NCBI RefSeq assembly: GCF_024166365.1
Contig: NW_026060237.1
Span: forward strand, 3,410,001-3,474,000
Direction: 5' to 3'
Length of the DNA: 64,000 bases
From: Elephas maximus indicus
Lineage: Eukaryota; Chordata; Mammalia; Proboscidea; Elephantidae
Part shown: piece after piece, positions 20,403-32,108 of the stretch
Layout: each line of letters starts with the position of its first letter
How positions within the stretch are numbered: the stretch's first letter is position 1
Notes under the pieces: model-generated
Told to the model about the DNA's origin: nothing
Databases searched by the model: none
Seen by the model: only the letters and a program-made list of their open reading frames with translations
Translations under genes and position numbers: made by a program

Positions 20403-22195
20403 TTGTTGAGGATTTTTGCATGTATATTCATGAGGGACATAGGTCTGTAATTTTCTTTTCTTGTGATGTCTTTACCTGGTTTTAGTATCAGGGATATGGT
20501 GGCTTCACAGAATGAGTTTGGCAGTGTTCTGTCCTTTTCTATGCTCTGAAATACCTTTAGTAGTAGTGGTGTTAACTCTTCTCTGAAAGATTGGTAGAAC
20601 TCTGCAGTGAAGCCGACTGGACCAGGGCTTTTTTTTGTTGGGAATTTTTTGGTTACCTTTTCAATCTCTTCTTTTGTTATGGGTCAATTTAGTTGTTCTA
20701 CCTCTGTTTGTGTTAGTTTAGGTAGGTAGTGTGTTTCTAGGAATTCATTTCTTCTAGGTTTTCAAATTTGTTTGAGTATAGTTTTTCATAGCAATCTGAT
20801 ATGATTCTTTTAATTTCAGTTGGGTCTGTTGTACTGTCGCCCATCTCATTTCTTATTTGGGTTATTTGGTTCCTGTCCTGTTTTTTTTTTTTTTTTTTTT
20901 TTTCTTCTTTTTCCAGTTTGGCCAGTGTTTTATTAATTTTGTTGATTTTTTCAAAGAACCAGGTTTTGGCCTTGTTAATTCTGTCAGTTGTTTTTCGGTT
21001 TTCTATTTCATTTATTCTGTTCTAATTTTTGTTATTTGTCTTCTTCTGGTGCCTGTGGATTTCTTTTGTTTTCTCTTTCTATTTTCTCAAGTTGTAGGAA
21101 TAATTCTTTGATTTTGGCCCTTTCTTCTTTTTGGATGTGTGCATTTATTGACATAAAGTGACCTCTGAGGATCGCTTTTCCTGTACCCCAAAGGTTCTAA
21201 TAGGAAGTGTTTTCATTCTCATTGGATTCTCTGAATTTCTTTATTCCATCCTTAATGTCTTCCATGATCCAGTCTTTTTTGAGCAGGGTATTGTTCAGTT
21301 TCCAAGTGTTTGATTCCTTTTTCCTGCTTTTCCTGTTATTGATTTCCACTTTTATGGCCTTACGGTCAGAGGAGATGCTTTGTAATATTTCAATGTTTGG
21401 ATTCTGCAAAGGTTTGTTTTATGACCTAATATGTGGTCTATTCTAGAGAATGTTCCATGTGTGCTAGAAAAAAAAGTATACTTTGCAGCAGTTGGGTGGA
21501 GTGTCTGTATAAGTCAATGAGGTCAACTTGGTTGATTGTAGCTATTAGGTCTTCCATGTCTCTATTGAGCTTCTTACTGGATATCCTGTCCTTCTCCGAA
21601 AGTGGTGTGTTGAAGTCTCCTACTATTATTGTGGAGCTATCTATCTCACTTTTCAATGCTGATAGAGTTTGTTTTATGAATCTTGCAGCCCTGCATAAAT
21701 ATTTAATGTGGTTATACCTTCTTGGTATATTGACCCTTTAATCATTGTATAGTGTCCTTCCTTATCCTTTATGATGGATTTAAGTTTAAAGTCATTTTGT
21801 CAGAAATTACTATTGTCACTCCTGCTCTTTTTTGATTGTTGTTTGCTTGATATATTTTTTCCATCCTTTGAGTTTTTGTTTGTTTGTGTCTCTAAGTCTA
21901 AGGTGTGTCTCTTGTAGGCAGCATATAGATGGATCTTGTTTTTTAATCCATTCTGCCACTGTCTGTCTCTTTATTGGTGCATTTAGTCCGTTTACATTCA
22001 GGGTAATTATGGATAGGTATGAATTTAGTGCTATCATTTTCATGTCTTTTTTTGTGTGTTGTTGACAGTTTTTTTTTTCCACTTGATGTTATGTGCTGAG
22101 TAGATTTTCTTTATATATTGTCCTTTCCTCATATTTGTTGGTGTTGATTTTGTTTTGTTATCGTGCTGACTGTTCATTTCCAAGTTTCTAAATTT
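20403..22195 (-). mobile_element. L1 LINE copy A, 5' half (ORF2 N-terminal part), 5'-truncated
   Basis: Continuation of copy A beyond the nested element. It includes the RT/EN linker (20.4-21.2 kb), endonuclease pieces with IVGDFNTPLSEKDR near 21.6 kb and SICCLQETHLRLRDTNK near 21.9 kb, and the ORF2 start (MIALNSYLSIITLNVNGLNA) near 22.05 kb. Homology to copy B stops near 22195, within the inter-ORF region, so the copy is 5'-truncated. A T tract of about 26 at 20880-20902 is an expanded homopolymer within it. Confidence 0.92.
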
Positions 22196-22199
22196 TGTT

Positions 22200-23340
22200 T
22201 GTTTTGTCTGTGGTAAAAATACACATGACAAAACATATACGCTCTCAAAATATACATGTACAGTTTACCTTCATGGGACCTGGGATAAATTCAGTTTTTA
22301 ATCTTATTGAGATTCTCTTCTGCATGAGAAGTTGCTTCTCCCATGCTGCACTCAAAACTGCGCCTCTGAGTTTTAGCAATTTGAATAAAATGAGTTTCCG
22401 TATGGTTCCCTTTTGAGGTTTCTTAAAGTGTGTTGAGTTTCTTAAATATGTGTTTTCTTTTCTTCCTTTATATGTGATGTTTTTGGTCATTATTTCTTCA
22501 AATTTTCTTTTGTTCCTTTAATGTCCTATCTCCTATAAGTCATATTTTGGTACACGTGATGTTGATCCATAGAACATTTAAACAAACAAAAAATAGTTGC
22601 TATGAAGTTAATTCCTGCTCATTCTGAACATATAGGACAGAGTATAACAGCCCACTAGGATTTCCAAAGATATAAGTCTTTATGGAAGTAGACTGCAATC
22701 CCACTCTTGCAGAGCAGACAGTGGGTTCAAACTACAGACTATCCACTCTTTGGTCAAACCCAGACCCACTGCATTGTATTCTTCCTACTTGCTTTAACTT
22801 TTTTTTCTATGAGCAGAAAATTTTAATTTTTCTGTCATCAAAACTGTATTGATTGCTTTATCTTCCTGCTCAAATTGCCTGCTCCGACTCCCTGGTAAAG
22901 TTTTCACTTTAGCAATTTTACTTTTTAGCTCCAAAAACCTCCCTTTTATATTTTCTATCACTTTACTAGTATTCTCTTTTTGTACATACATAGAATTTTT
23001 TCTGTGTTTCTTTAGTTCTTTGTCCATATTTGAGCATATTTAAGAGTTCTTTTATTTTTCTAGTAAGTTCAATATCTGTAATTACTCAGAGTTTCTATCA
23101 ATTTTGCCACTGTGAATTAGCATTCTTTCCTGTTGTTGTTCTTGTATGTTCCTTTGATATTGCTGAGTTTGAGTACTTTTAGTGTTGGCTCTGGGAAACA
23201 GAGTCTTTTCTGTCCCAAGCATTTGACCTACTTGGTGCTGAGAGTTGCTTTATTCTTTCATTCTGTAACTTCTCCAAACCTTGTTTTTCTTTTTATGTCT
23301 TTATGGTGCTGTCGAGAATATGCACTGCAAATATACAGCA
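22200..23340 (-). mobile_element. Older L1 5' region fragment
   Basis: Degenerate antisense L1 of an older group. 'ggtcattatttcttcaaattttc' followed by 'ggtacacgtgatgttgatcc' near 22.48-22.57 kb matches the ORF1 region pattern of L1M elements. It recurs with the same order near 37.49-37.62 kb. It is split by a SINE at 22585-22785. No frame is open for long. Confidence 0.6.
22585..22785 (-). mobile_element. Degenerate SINE
   Basis: 'gctatgaagttaattcctgc' ... 'tatggaagtagactgcaatc' ... 'gtgggttcaaactacagact' follows the afrotherian SINE order with high divergence. It splits the old L1. Confidence 0.7.
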
Positions 23341-23359
23341 ATTCAATAGTTTCTGCATG

Positions 23360-24980
23360 TACAATTTAAAAGGATTGCTGACAAATAGTCCAGTTAAAAA
23401 ATGGGCAAGTGATATGGACAGGCCCTTCACCAAAGAGGACAATCAGGCAGCTAAGAGATACATGAGGAAATGCTCTCCATCATTAGCCATTACAGAAATA
23501 CAAATCAAAACTACAATGAGATACTATCTCATTCCAAAAACGCTGGCATTATTCCAAAAAGAAACAACAGGATAATAAACGTTGGAGAGGTTATGGAGAG
23601 CCTGTAACACTTATGAACTGCTGGGTGGAATGTAGACTAGTACAGATACTTTGGAAATTATTTTGGCACTTCCTTAAAAAGCTAGAAATAGATATAGCAT
23701 AGGATCCAACAATTCCACTTCTCGGAATATATCCTAAAGAAATAAGAGCTTTCACATAAACAGATATATGCACACCCGTGTTCCTTGCAGCACTGTTTAC
23801 AATAGCAAAAAATGGAAGCATCCGAGGTACCTATCAATAGATGAATGGATAATTAAATTATGGTATATTCATGCAGTGGAGTATTACAGAGTCATAAAAA
23901 CAATGATGAATTTATGAAACATTTCATAACGTGGAGAAATATGGAAGGCATTGTGCTGAGTGAAATTGGCCAGTTTGAAAAGGACAAATATTGCATGGGA
24001 CCACTATTATAAGGACGCAGGATGTAATTGAAACGGAGAGAAAAATATTCTTTGATGGTTATAGGGTGGGGGTTGTTGGAATTTACTAATTAGATAGTAG
24101 ACTAGCAGTATTTTGGTGAAGGGAAACAGCACACAGTACAGGAGAGGTCAGCACAACTGGAATTATCCAAAAGCAAACAAGTTTCCTGAATATAACCACA
24201 TGCTTCAAAGGCCAGAGTAGCAGGTGGGAAGGTCTGGGGACCATGGTTTCAGGGAACATTTGTTCAACTGGCATATGAAACTGTATTAAGAAAACATTCT
24301 GCATCCCGCTTTGGTGAGTGGGGTCTGGGGTCTTGAACTCTAGCAAGCCACCACCTAAGATGCATCATCGATTGGTCTCGACCCACCTGGAGGAAAAGAA
24401 AACGAAGAACATCAAAGGCACAGGGTAATTATGAGCCCAAGAGACAGGAAGAGCCATGTAAATCAGAGACTCCCTCAGCCTGAGACTGGAAGATCTAGAT
24501 GGTGCCCCACTACCGCCAATGATGGCCCTCACAGGGAACACAACAGAGAATCCCTGATGGAGCAAGAGAACAGTGTGATTCAGACCTCAGATTATTGTAA
24601 AAAGACCAGACTTAATGGTCTGACTGAAACTAGAGGGACCCCAGAGGTCATGGTCCCCAGACCTTCTGTTAGTGCAAGAAAGGAACCAATCCCAAAGCCG
24701 ATTCTTCAGACTATAAGACAGAAAAATGATATCGGTGAAGAGTGAGATTTTTGGCTCAAGTTGACACATAAGACTATGTGGGCAGTTCTTGTCAGGAGGG
24801 GATATGAGAAGGCAATGGGGGACAGGAGCTGGCTGAATGGACACAGGGAATACAGGTTGAATGAGTGTGCTGTCTCATTAGGGGCAGAGCAACTGGGAGT
24901 AAATAGCAAGGTGCACATAAATTTTTGTATGAGAGATTGACTTGATTTGTAAACTTTCTTTTAATGCACACACACAAAAA
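23360..24980 (+). mobile_element. 5'-truncated L1 LINE, sense (ORF2 end and 3'UTR)
   Basis: It opens with VKKWASDMDRPFTKEDNQAA, the ORF2 C-terminal region. It runs through SPSLAITEIQIKTTMRYYL and [15 protein letters not shown]-type text, then the 3'UTR from about 24020, and ends in a CACACACAAAAAAAC tail at 24980. It is about 1.6 kb long and broken by several stops. It abuts an RTE copy directly. Confidence 0.9.
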
Positions 24981-27895
24981 AACTTATGAATAGCAGATTA
25001 ATATTGTCTGATATAGTGCTGGAAGGTGAGATTCTCAGGTTTGAAGGCACTCAAAATACAACTGAAAGAAAGTTGTCTACTCAAAGTTGAGTCAACCTCA
25101 TTTATGTGGTTGGAGTCAAGTTTTCAAGGCCTTCATTTGCCGATGCGCCACAACTGAAAATGAGAAGAAACAGCTCCAAAAATCCATTAATGACTGGAAT
25201 GTGGAGTGTATGAGGAATGATTCTAGGAAAATTGGACATTGTCAAAAATGAAAAGAAAAGTGTAAGCATTGCTATCCTAGCATTAGTGAGCTGAAATGGG
25301 CTGGTATTAGTGATTTTGAATTGGAAAATCATATGGTCGACTATGTTGGGAACAACAAATTGAAGGGGAATGGTGTTGCATTCATTGTCAAAAAGGACAT
25401 TTCAAGATCTATCCTGAAGGCAATGGTGTCAGTAATAGGAAAATGTCCATACACCTACAAGGCAAGTCAGTTCATATGGCTGTTATTCCAATTTATGCAC
25501 AAACCAGTAAGGCCAAAGATGAAGAAACTGAAGATTTCTACCAGCTTCTGCAGCCTGAAACTGATCAGATATGCGATCAGGATGATTTGATAATTACTGG
25601 TGATTAGAACGTGAAAGTTGGAGACAAAGAAATGGATAGGTAGTTGGCAAATATGGTGTTGGTGATAGAAACAATGCTGGAGATTGCATGACAGAATTTG
25701 CTAAGACCAGTAGTGCTTCATCTCAAATACCTTTTCTCAGCAGCATAAATGGTGACCACAGCAGGTGGAATACACAGTAATTAAATTGACTCTATCTGTG
25801 GAAAGAGATGGTGGAAAAGCTGAGTATTATCAGTCAGAAGAACTCCAGGGGCCAACTGTGGAACAGACCATCAAGTGCTCATAAACAAATTAACACTGAA
25901 GAAAATTAGAACAAGTTCACCTGAGATAAAGTCGGACCTTCAGCATATTCCAAATAAATTTAGAGACAATCTCAAGAATAGATTTGACACTTTGAATGAT
26001 AATGACTGAAGACAGAGGAACTGTGGAATGATATCGAGCATATCGTACATGAAGAAACAAGAGGTCCTTAAAAAGACAGAAAAGAAATAAAAGACCAAAA
26101 TGGATGTCAGAAGAGACTCTGAAACTTGCTGTTGAACACGGAGTAGCTAAATCAACAGGAAGAAATGACGAAGTAAAATACCTGAACAGGAGATTTCAAA
26201 AGGCGCCTGGAGAAGACAAAGTAAAGTATTTAATGACATGTTCAAAGGCCTGGAGGTAGAAAACGAAAAGAGAAAAACACACCTGACATTTCTCAAGCTG
26301 AATGAACTGCAGAAAACTTTTCGGCCTCGAGATGCAATAGTGAAGCATTCTGTGGAGACAATACTGAGCTATGAAGGAAGCATTAATAGAAGATGGTAGG
26401 AATACACAGAGTCACTATACCAAATAGAATTGGTTGATATTCAACCATTTCAGGAAGTATCATACGATTAGCATCTGATGGTTCTGAAGAAAGGTGTCCA
26501 AGCTGCACTGAAGGCATTGGCAAAAAAGAAGCTTCCAGGAATTGACAGAATACCAATTGGTATGTTTCAACAAATGGATGCAGCACTGGAAGTGTTCACC
26601 CCTCAATGCCAAGAAATTTGGAAGACAGCTACGTGGTCGACTGACTGGAAGTAATCCATATTTATGCCTATTCCCAAGAAATATGATCCAACTGAATTCT
26701 GAAATTATAGAACAACATCATTAAGATCATATGCACGTCAAATTTTGCTAAAGATAGTTCAAAACAGGCTGCGGTAGGATTTTGACACAGGACTTCCAGA
26801 AATTCAAGCCAGGACCAAAAGTGGATGTGGAACCAGGATATCATTGCTGATGTCAGATGGATTCTGGCTGAAAGCAGAGAATACCAGAAAGATATTTACC
26901 TGTGTTTTAGTAACCAGGCAAAAACATCCAACTGTGTAGATCATAAAAAAAATTATGGCTAACATTGCAAACTTCAGAACACTTTATTGTGCTCATGAAG
27001 AACCTGTACACAGATCAAGACACAGTCATTCAAAAGAACAAGGGAATACTGTGTGGTATAAAGTCAGGAAAAGTGTGTGTCAGGATTGTATTTTTCCACT
27101 ATATTCATTCAATGCAGATTCATTAATAACTTGTGATATGCAGATGACACAATTTTGCTGAAAGTGAAGACAACTCGAAACACTTATTGGTGAAGGTCAA
27201 AGATCATAGACTTCAGTATGGGTTATACCTCAACATGAAGAAAAAATCCTTCCAACTGGACCAATAAACAACAAACTGATAAATGGAGAAAAGATTGAAC
27301 TTATCAAGGATTTCATTTTACTTGGATCCACAATCAATACCCGTGGAAGCAGCAGTCAAACATCAAATGGTGCAAATTTACTGCAAAACACCAATTTAAT
27401 GTGTTGAAAAGCAAAGATGTTACCACGAAGACCAAGGTGCACCTGACCTAAGCCATGGTGTTTTCATTCACCTCATATGCATAAGGAAGCTGGATGATGA
27501 ATAAGGAAGACCAAAGAAGAATTGACAATTTTGAATTGTGGAGCTGATGAATAATATGGAAAATACCATGGACTGCCAAAAGAGCAAACCTGTCTTGGAA
27601 GAAGTACAAACAGAATGCTCCTTAGAAGCGAGGATGGTGAGACTACGTCTCACGTATGTTGGATATGTTATCAGGAGGGATCAGTCCCTTGACAAGGGCA
27701 TCGTGCTTGGTAAAACAGAGGGCCAGTGAAAAATAGGAAGACCCTCAGCAGGATGGACTGACTCAGTGTCTGCAGGAATGGGCTAACGTATAACAATGAT
27801 TGTGAGGATGGTGTAAGACTGGGTAGTGTTTCTTGCTGTTGTGCATAGGGTCCCTCTGAGTCAGAAGCAACTCGAGGGTACCTAATAACAACATT
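24981..27895 (+). mobile_element. BovB/RTE LINE, nearly full length, decayed
   Basis: Sense RTE from just inside the 5'UTR ('aacttatgaatagcag') to the tail 'gtacctaataacaaca'. Endonuclease pieces are near 25.3-25.8 kb (NHMVDYVGNNKLKGNGVAFI). Reverse-transcriptase pieces run 26.4-27.5 kb, including a decayed ADD region near 27.13-27.16 kb ('tatgcagatgacacaatttt', YADDTI). The C-terminus is near 27.65 kb (RLTYVGYVIRRDQSLDKG). Many stops and frame changes. Its first about 190 bases are missing at the junction with the L1 tail. Confidence 0.9.
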
Positions 27896-27929
27896 GGCAA
27901 TGATTCCCACACGTTATTTTCTCATACTA

Positions 27930-28349
27930 TATTGTCATCCATGTTGCTGTAATACTAGAAGCTCTGCCACTGGTATTTCAAATACCAGCAGGGTCACCCA
28001 TGGTGAACAGGTTTCACCTGAGCTTCCTGACTAAGACAAACTAGGATAAAGGACCTAGTGGTCTACTTCTCAAAAGATTAGCCAGTGAAAACTATATTAA
28101 GGGCAAAGGGACATTGTCTGATATAGTGTCAGAAAATGAGCCCATCAGGTTGGAAGGCACTCAGACTAGGACTGGGGAAGAGCTTCCTCCTCAAAGTAGA
28201 GTCAACCTTACTGACAAGATGAAGAAAAGCTTTGGGGGCCTTCATTTACTCATGTGATGCAATTCAAAATGGGAAGAAACCCTGAAAACATCCATTAATA
28301 ATAACAATGTACATGAATAATCAGTGTACAATGAACGAATCTAGGAAAA
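27930..28349 (+). mobile_element. BovB/RTE LINE, 5' fragment
   Basis: 5'UTR and extreme N-terminus of a sense RTE. 'ccagcagggtcacccatgg', 'attgtctgatatagtgtc' and the phrase encoding the conserved start of the endonuclease ORF ('ccattaataat') are present. It is cut at 28349, where an antisense RTE begins. Confidence 0.8.
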
Positions 28350-29300
28350 TTGTCCAGCTCTCACATGCATATGATGCAATTGAAAATAGCATGGCGTGGC
28401 TCAGGCTCACCTTAGTCTTCAGGGTGATGACTTTGCTCTTCAACACTTTGAAGAGGTCCTTTGCAGCAGATTTACCCAATGCAATGCATCTTTTGATTTC
28501 TTGACTGCTGCTTCCATGGCTGTGGATCATGGATCCAAGTAAAATGAAATCCTTGACAACTTCAGTCTTTTCTCCATTTATCATGATGTTGCTCAATGGT
28601 CCAGTTGTGACGATTTTTGTTTTCTTTATATTGAGGTGCGATCCACAGTGAAGCCTGTGGTCTTTGATTTTCATTTGTAAGTGCTTCAAGTCCTCTTCAC
28701 TTTCAGCAAGCAAGGTTGTGTCATCTGCATGACGCAGGTTGTTAATGAGTCTTCCTCCAATCCTGATGTCCCCTTCTTCTTCATATGGTACAGCTTCTCG
28801 TAATATCTGCTCAGCGTACAGATTAAATAGGCATGGTGAAAGCATACAACCCTCACGCACATCTTTCCTGATATTAAACCAATCAGGATCCCCTTGTTCT
28901 GTCTGAATAATCGCTTCTTGGTGTATGTAAAAGCTCCTCCTGAGCACAAGTATTCTGGAATTCCCATTCTTTGCAGTGTTGTCCATAGTTTGTTATGATC
29001 CACACAGTCGAATGCCTTTGCATAGTCAATAAAACACAGGTAATCATCCTTCTGGTATTTTCTCCTCTCAGCCAGGATCCACCTGACATCAGCAATGATA
29101 TCCCTGGTTCCAAGTGTTCTCCTGAAAACGGCCTGAATTTCTGGCAGTTCCCTGTTGATGATCTTCAGCAAAATTTTGCTTGCGTGTGATATTAATGATA
29201 TTGTTCTATAATTTCCACGTTCAGTTGGATAGCCTTTCTTGGGAATAGGCATAAATGTGGATCTCTTCAAGTCAGTTGGCCAGGAAGCTGTCTTCCACAT
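28321..29300 (-). pseudogene. RTE reverse transcriptase domain, frameshifted
   Basis: The first frame (29300-28686) holds FMPIPKKGYPTERGNYRTIS, the palm motif FIDYAKAFDCVDHNKLWT, and reads out of frame after about residue 120. The second frame (28986-28321) takes over with REGCMLSPCLFNLYAEQILR, the active-site box RHADDTTLLAES (YADD changed to HADD, both Asp kept), NIKKTKIVTTGP and DFILLGSMIHSHGSSSQEI. The overlap implies a single frameshift near 28.9 kb. The last C-terminal part is missing. Confidence 0.9.
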
Positions 29301-31141
29301 TTCTTAACATAGATGAGTGAGCACCTCCAGTGATGCATCTGTTTGTTGAAACATCTCAGTTGATATTCCATCAGTTCCTGGAGCCTTATTCTTCACCAGT
29401 GTCATCAGAGCAGTTGGACTTCTTCCTTTAGCACCATCAGTTCCTGATCATGTGCCATCTCTTGAAATGGCTGAACATCGACTAATTCTTTTTGGTATAA
29501 TGACCCTCTGTATTCCTTCCATCTTCTTTTGATGCTTCCTGTGTCATTTAACAGTTTCCCCGTGGAATCCTTGACTATTGCAACTCAAGGTTTGAATTTT
29601 TTCTTCTGCCCTTTCAGCTTCAGAAATGCCGAGCATGTTCTTCCCTTTTGGTTTTCCATCTCCAGCTCTTTGTACATGTCATTATACTACTTTACTTTGT
29701 CTTCTCGAGACACCCTTGGAAATCTTCTGTTTGGTTCTTTTACTTCATCAATTCTTCCTTTTGCTTTAGCTGCTCAACACTCCAGAGCAAGTTTCAGAGT
29801 CTTCTCTGACATCCATCTTCGTCTTTTCTTTCCTCCTGTATACTCAGTGACCTCTTGCTTTCTTCATGGATGATGTCCTTGATGTCATTCCACAACTTGT
29901 CTGGTCTTCAGTAACTAGCGTTCAATGGGTCAAATCTGTTCTTCAGATGGTCTCCAAATTCAGGTGGAACACACTTTAGTTCATATTTTGGCTCTCATGG
30001 ATTGTTCTGATTTTCTTCCACTTCAGCTTGAACTTGCATATGAGCCATTGCTGCTCTGTTACACAGTCAGCCCCTGGCCTTGTTCTGATGGATGATATTG
30101 AGCTTTTCCACCGTCTCTTTCCACAGATGTAGACAATTTGATTTCTGTTCCTTCCATCTGGCAAGGTCCATGTGTATAGTCGCCGTTTATGTTGGTGAAA
30201 GAAGGTATTTGCAATGAAGAAGTCATTGGTCTTGCAAAATTCTGTCATTCGATCTGTGGCATTGCTTCTATCACCAAGGCCATATTTTCCAACTACTGAT
30301 CCTTCCTCTTTGTTTCCAACTTTCGCCTTCCAATCGTCATTAATTATCAATGCATTTTGATTGCATGTTCGATCAATTTCAGACTGTAGCAGCTGATAAA
30401 AATCTTTTATTTCTTCAACTTTGGCCCTAGTGTAAATCTGAACAATAGTCGTATTAACTGATCTTCCTTGTAGGTGTATGGTTACTATCTTACCACTGAC
30501 AGAGTTGTACATCGGGATAGATCTTGAAACGTTCTTTCTGATGATGAATGCAACACCATCCCTCTTCAAGTTGTCATTCCCAGTATAGTAGACTATGTGA
30601 TTGTCTGATTCAAAATGGCCAATACCAGTCCATTTCAGCTCATCAATGCCTAGGATATAAATGTTTATGCATTCCATTTCATTCTCCACAATTCCAATAT
30701 TCCTAGATTCATACTTCATACATTCCAGGTTCTGATTATTAATGGATGTTTGCAGCTGTTTCTTCTCATTTTGAGTTGAGCCACATCAGCAAACGAAGGT
30801 CCCGAAACCTTTACTCCATCCACGTCATTAAGGTCGACTCTACTTTGACGAGGCAGCTCTTTCCCAGTCATCTTTTGAGTGTCTTCCAACTTGGGGGGCT
30901 CATCTTCCAGCACGATATCAGACAATGCTCCGCTGCTATACATAAGGTTTTCACTGGATAATGCTTTTCAGAAGTAGACTTCTGGGTCCTTCTTCCTAGT
31001 CTGTGTTAGGCTGGAAGCTCAGCTGAAACCTGTCCTCCATGGGTGACCCTGCTGGTATCTGAATACTGGTGGCATAGCTTCCACCATGACAGCAGCACGA
31101 AAGCCCCCACAGTATGACAAACTGTCAGACACGTGGGGGTG
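28346..31141 (-). mobile_element. BovB/RTE LINE, antisense, best-preserved copy
   Basis: About 2.8 kb, from the 5' terminus at about 31141 ('cacgtgggggt') to the RT C-terminal region; only the last several hundred bases are lacking. Leader sequence spans 30720-31141. The endonuclease is 29976-30719 and the RT is 28321-29300 in two overlapping frames. It separates two sense RTE fragments. Confidence 0.92.
29976..30719 (-). pseudogene. RTE endonuclease domain (AP-endonuclease-like)
   Basis: A 247-codon open frame. It carries LGIDELKWTGIGHFESDNH, GVAFIIRKNVSRSI, IYTRAKVEEIKDFYQLLQSE, the catalytic block changed from GDWNAKVG to DDWKAKVG, then VGKYGLGDRS and FFHQHKRRLYTWTLPDGR. The NQIDYI motif of the family is here NQIVYI, so a metal-binding/catalytic Asp is replaced by Val. 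The frame is long but two conserved positions are altered and the downstream linker is broken. An active enzyme is unlikely. Confidence 0.88.
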
Positions 31142-32108
31142 CAAATAACTAGAGTACAAAAACCAAAAGGAAAGACAATACTCAGCATTTCTCAAGCTGA
31201 AAGAACTGAAGAGAATATTCAAGTCTTAAGTTGCAATACATATACTGAGCAAATACCTTGAGAAGCTGGATTATATGAAGAAGGAGTGGACATCAGGATT
31301 GGAGGAAAAAATTTTAACAACATGCATTATGCAGATGGCATAACCTTTTTTGTTGAAAGTGAAGAGGACTTGAAGCATGTATTAAAATCAAAGACCACAT
31401 CCTTTAGTACGTATTACACCTCAGCAAAAGGATAACAAATACCCTCACAACTGGACAAATAAGCAACATGACGATGAATGGAGGAAAGTTTGCAGTTGTC
31501 AAGGATTTTGTTTTACTTGTATCCACAATGAACACCCATGGAAGCAGCAGTTAAGAAATCGAAAGATACATTGCATTGGACAAATCTGCTGCAAAAAAAA
31601 CCTCTTTAAAGTGGTGAAAATAAACATTTTTGACTTGCGGACTAAGGTGCATGTGACCCAAGCCACGGTGTTTCCAATCAACTCATATACATTTGAAAGG
31701 TGGACAATTAATAGGGAAGACAGAAGAAGAATCGATGCCTTTGAATTGTGGTGTTGGAGAAGAATATTGATTATACCGTGACTGCCAAAAGAATGAACAC
31801 ATCTCTCTTGGAAGAATTACAACCAGAATACTGCTTAGAAACAAGGATGGCAAGGCTACAACTCACATACTTTGGACATATTATCAGGAGGGATCAGTCC
31901 CTGCAGAAGGCCATCATGCTTGGAAAAGTGGAGGGTCAATGAAAAAGAGGAATACCCTCAATGAAATGGATTGACTCAGTGGCTGCAAGAATGGGCACGA
32001 GCATAGCAACAATTGTGAGAATGGCACAGAATTAAGAAGTGTTTTATTCTATCATACATAAGGTATCTATGAGTCAGTATTGACTCGATGTGCCTAACAA
32101 CAAGTTGC
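31142..32108 (+). mobile_element. BovB/RTE LINE with large internal deletion
   Basis: Sense. The linker text 'ctcaagctgaaagaactgaa' jumps near 31235 to 'gagcaaataccttgagaagc', which belongs about 1 kb further along the RTE. It then continues through an ADD-like 'tatgcagatggcataac' near 31.33 kb to the C-terminus RLQLTYFGHIIRRDQSLQKA and the tail 'gcctaacaacaa'. Confidence 0.85.

Noticed and set aside
9290-22213. A target-site duplication for L1 copy A ('ttgtttgtttt' near 9293 and 22197)
   Set aside because: The left match lies about 40 bases away from the 3' terminus and is low-complexity, so it cannot be taken as a real duplication.
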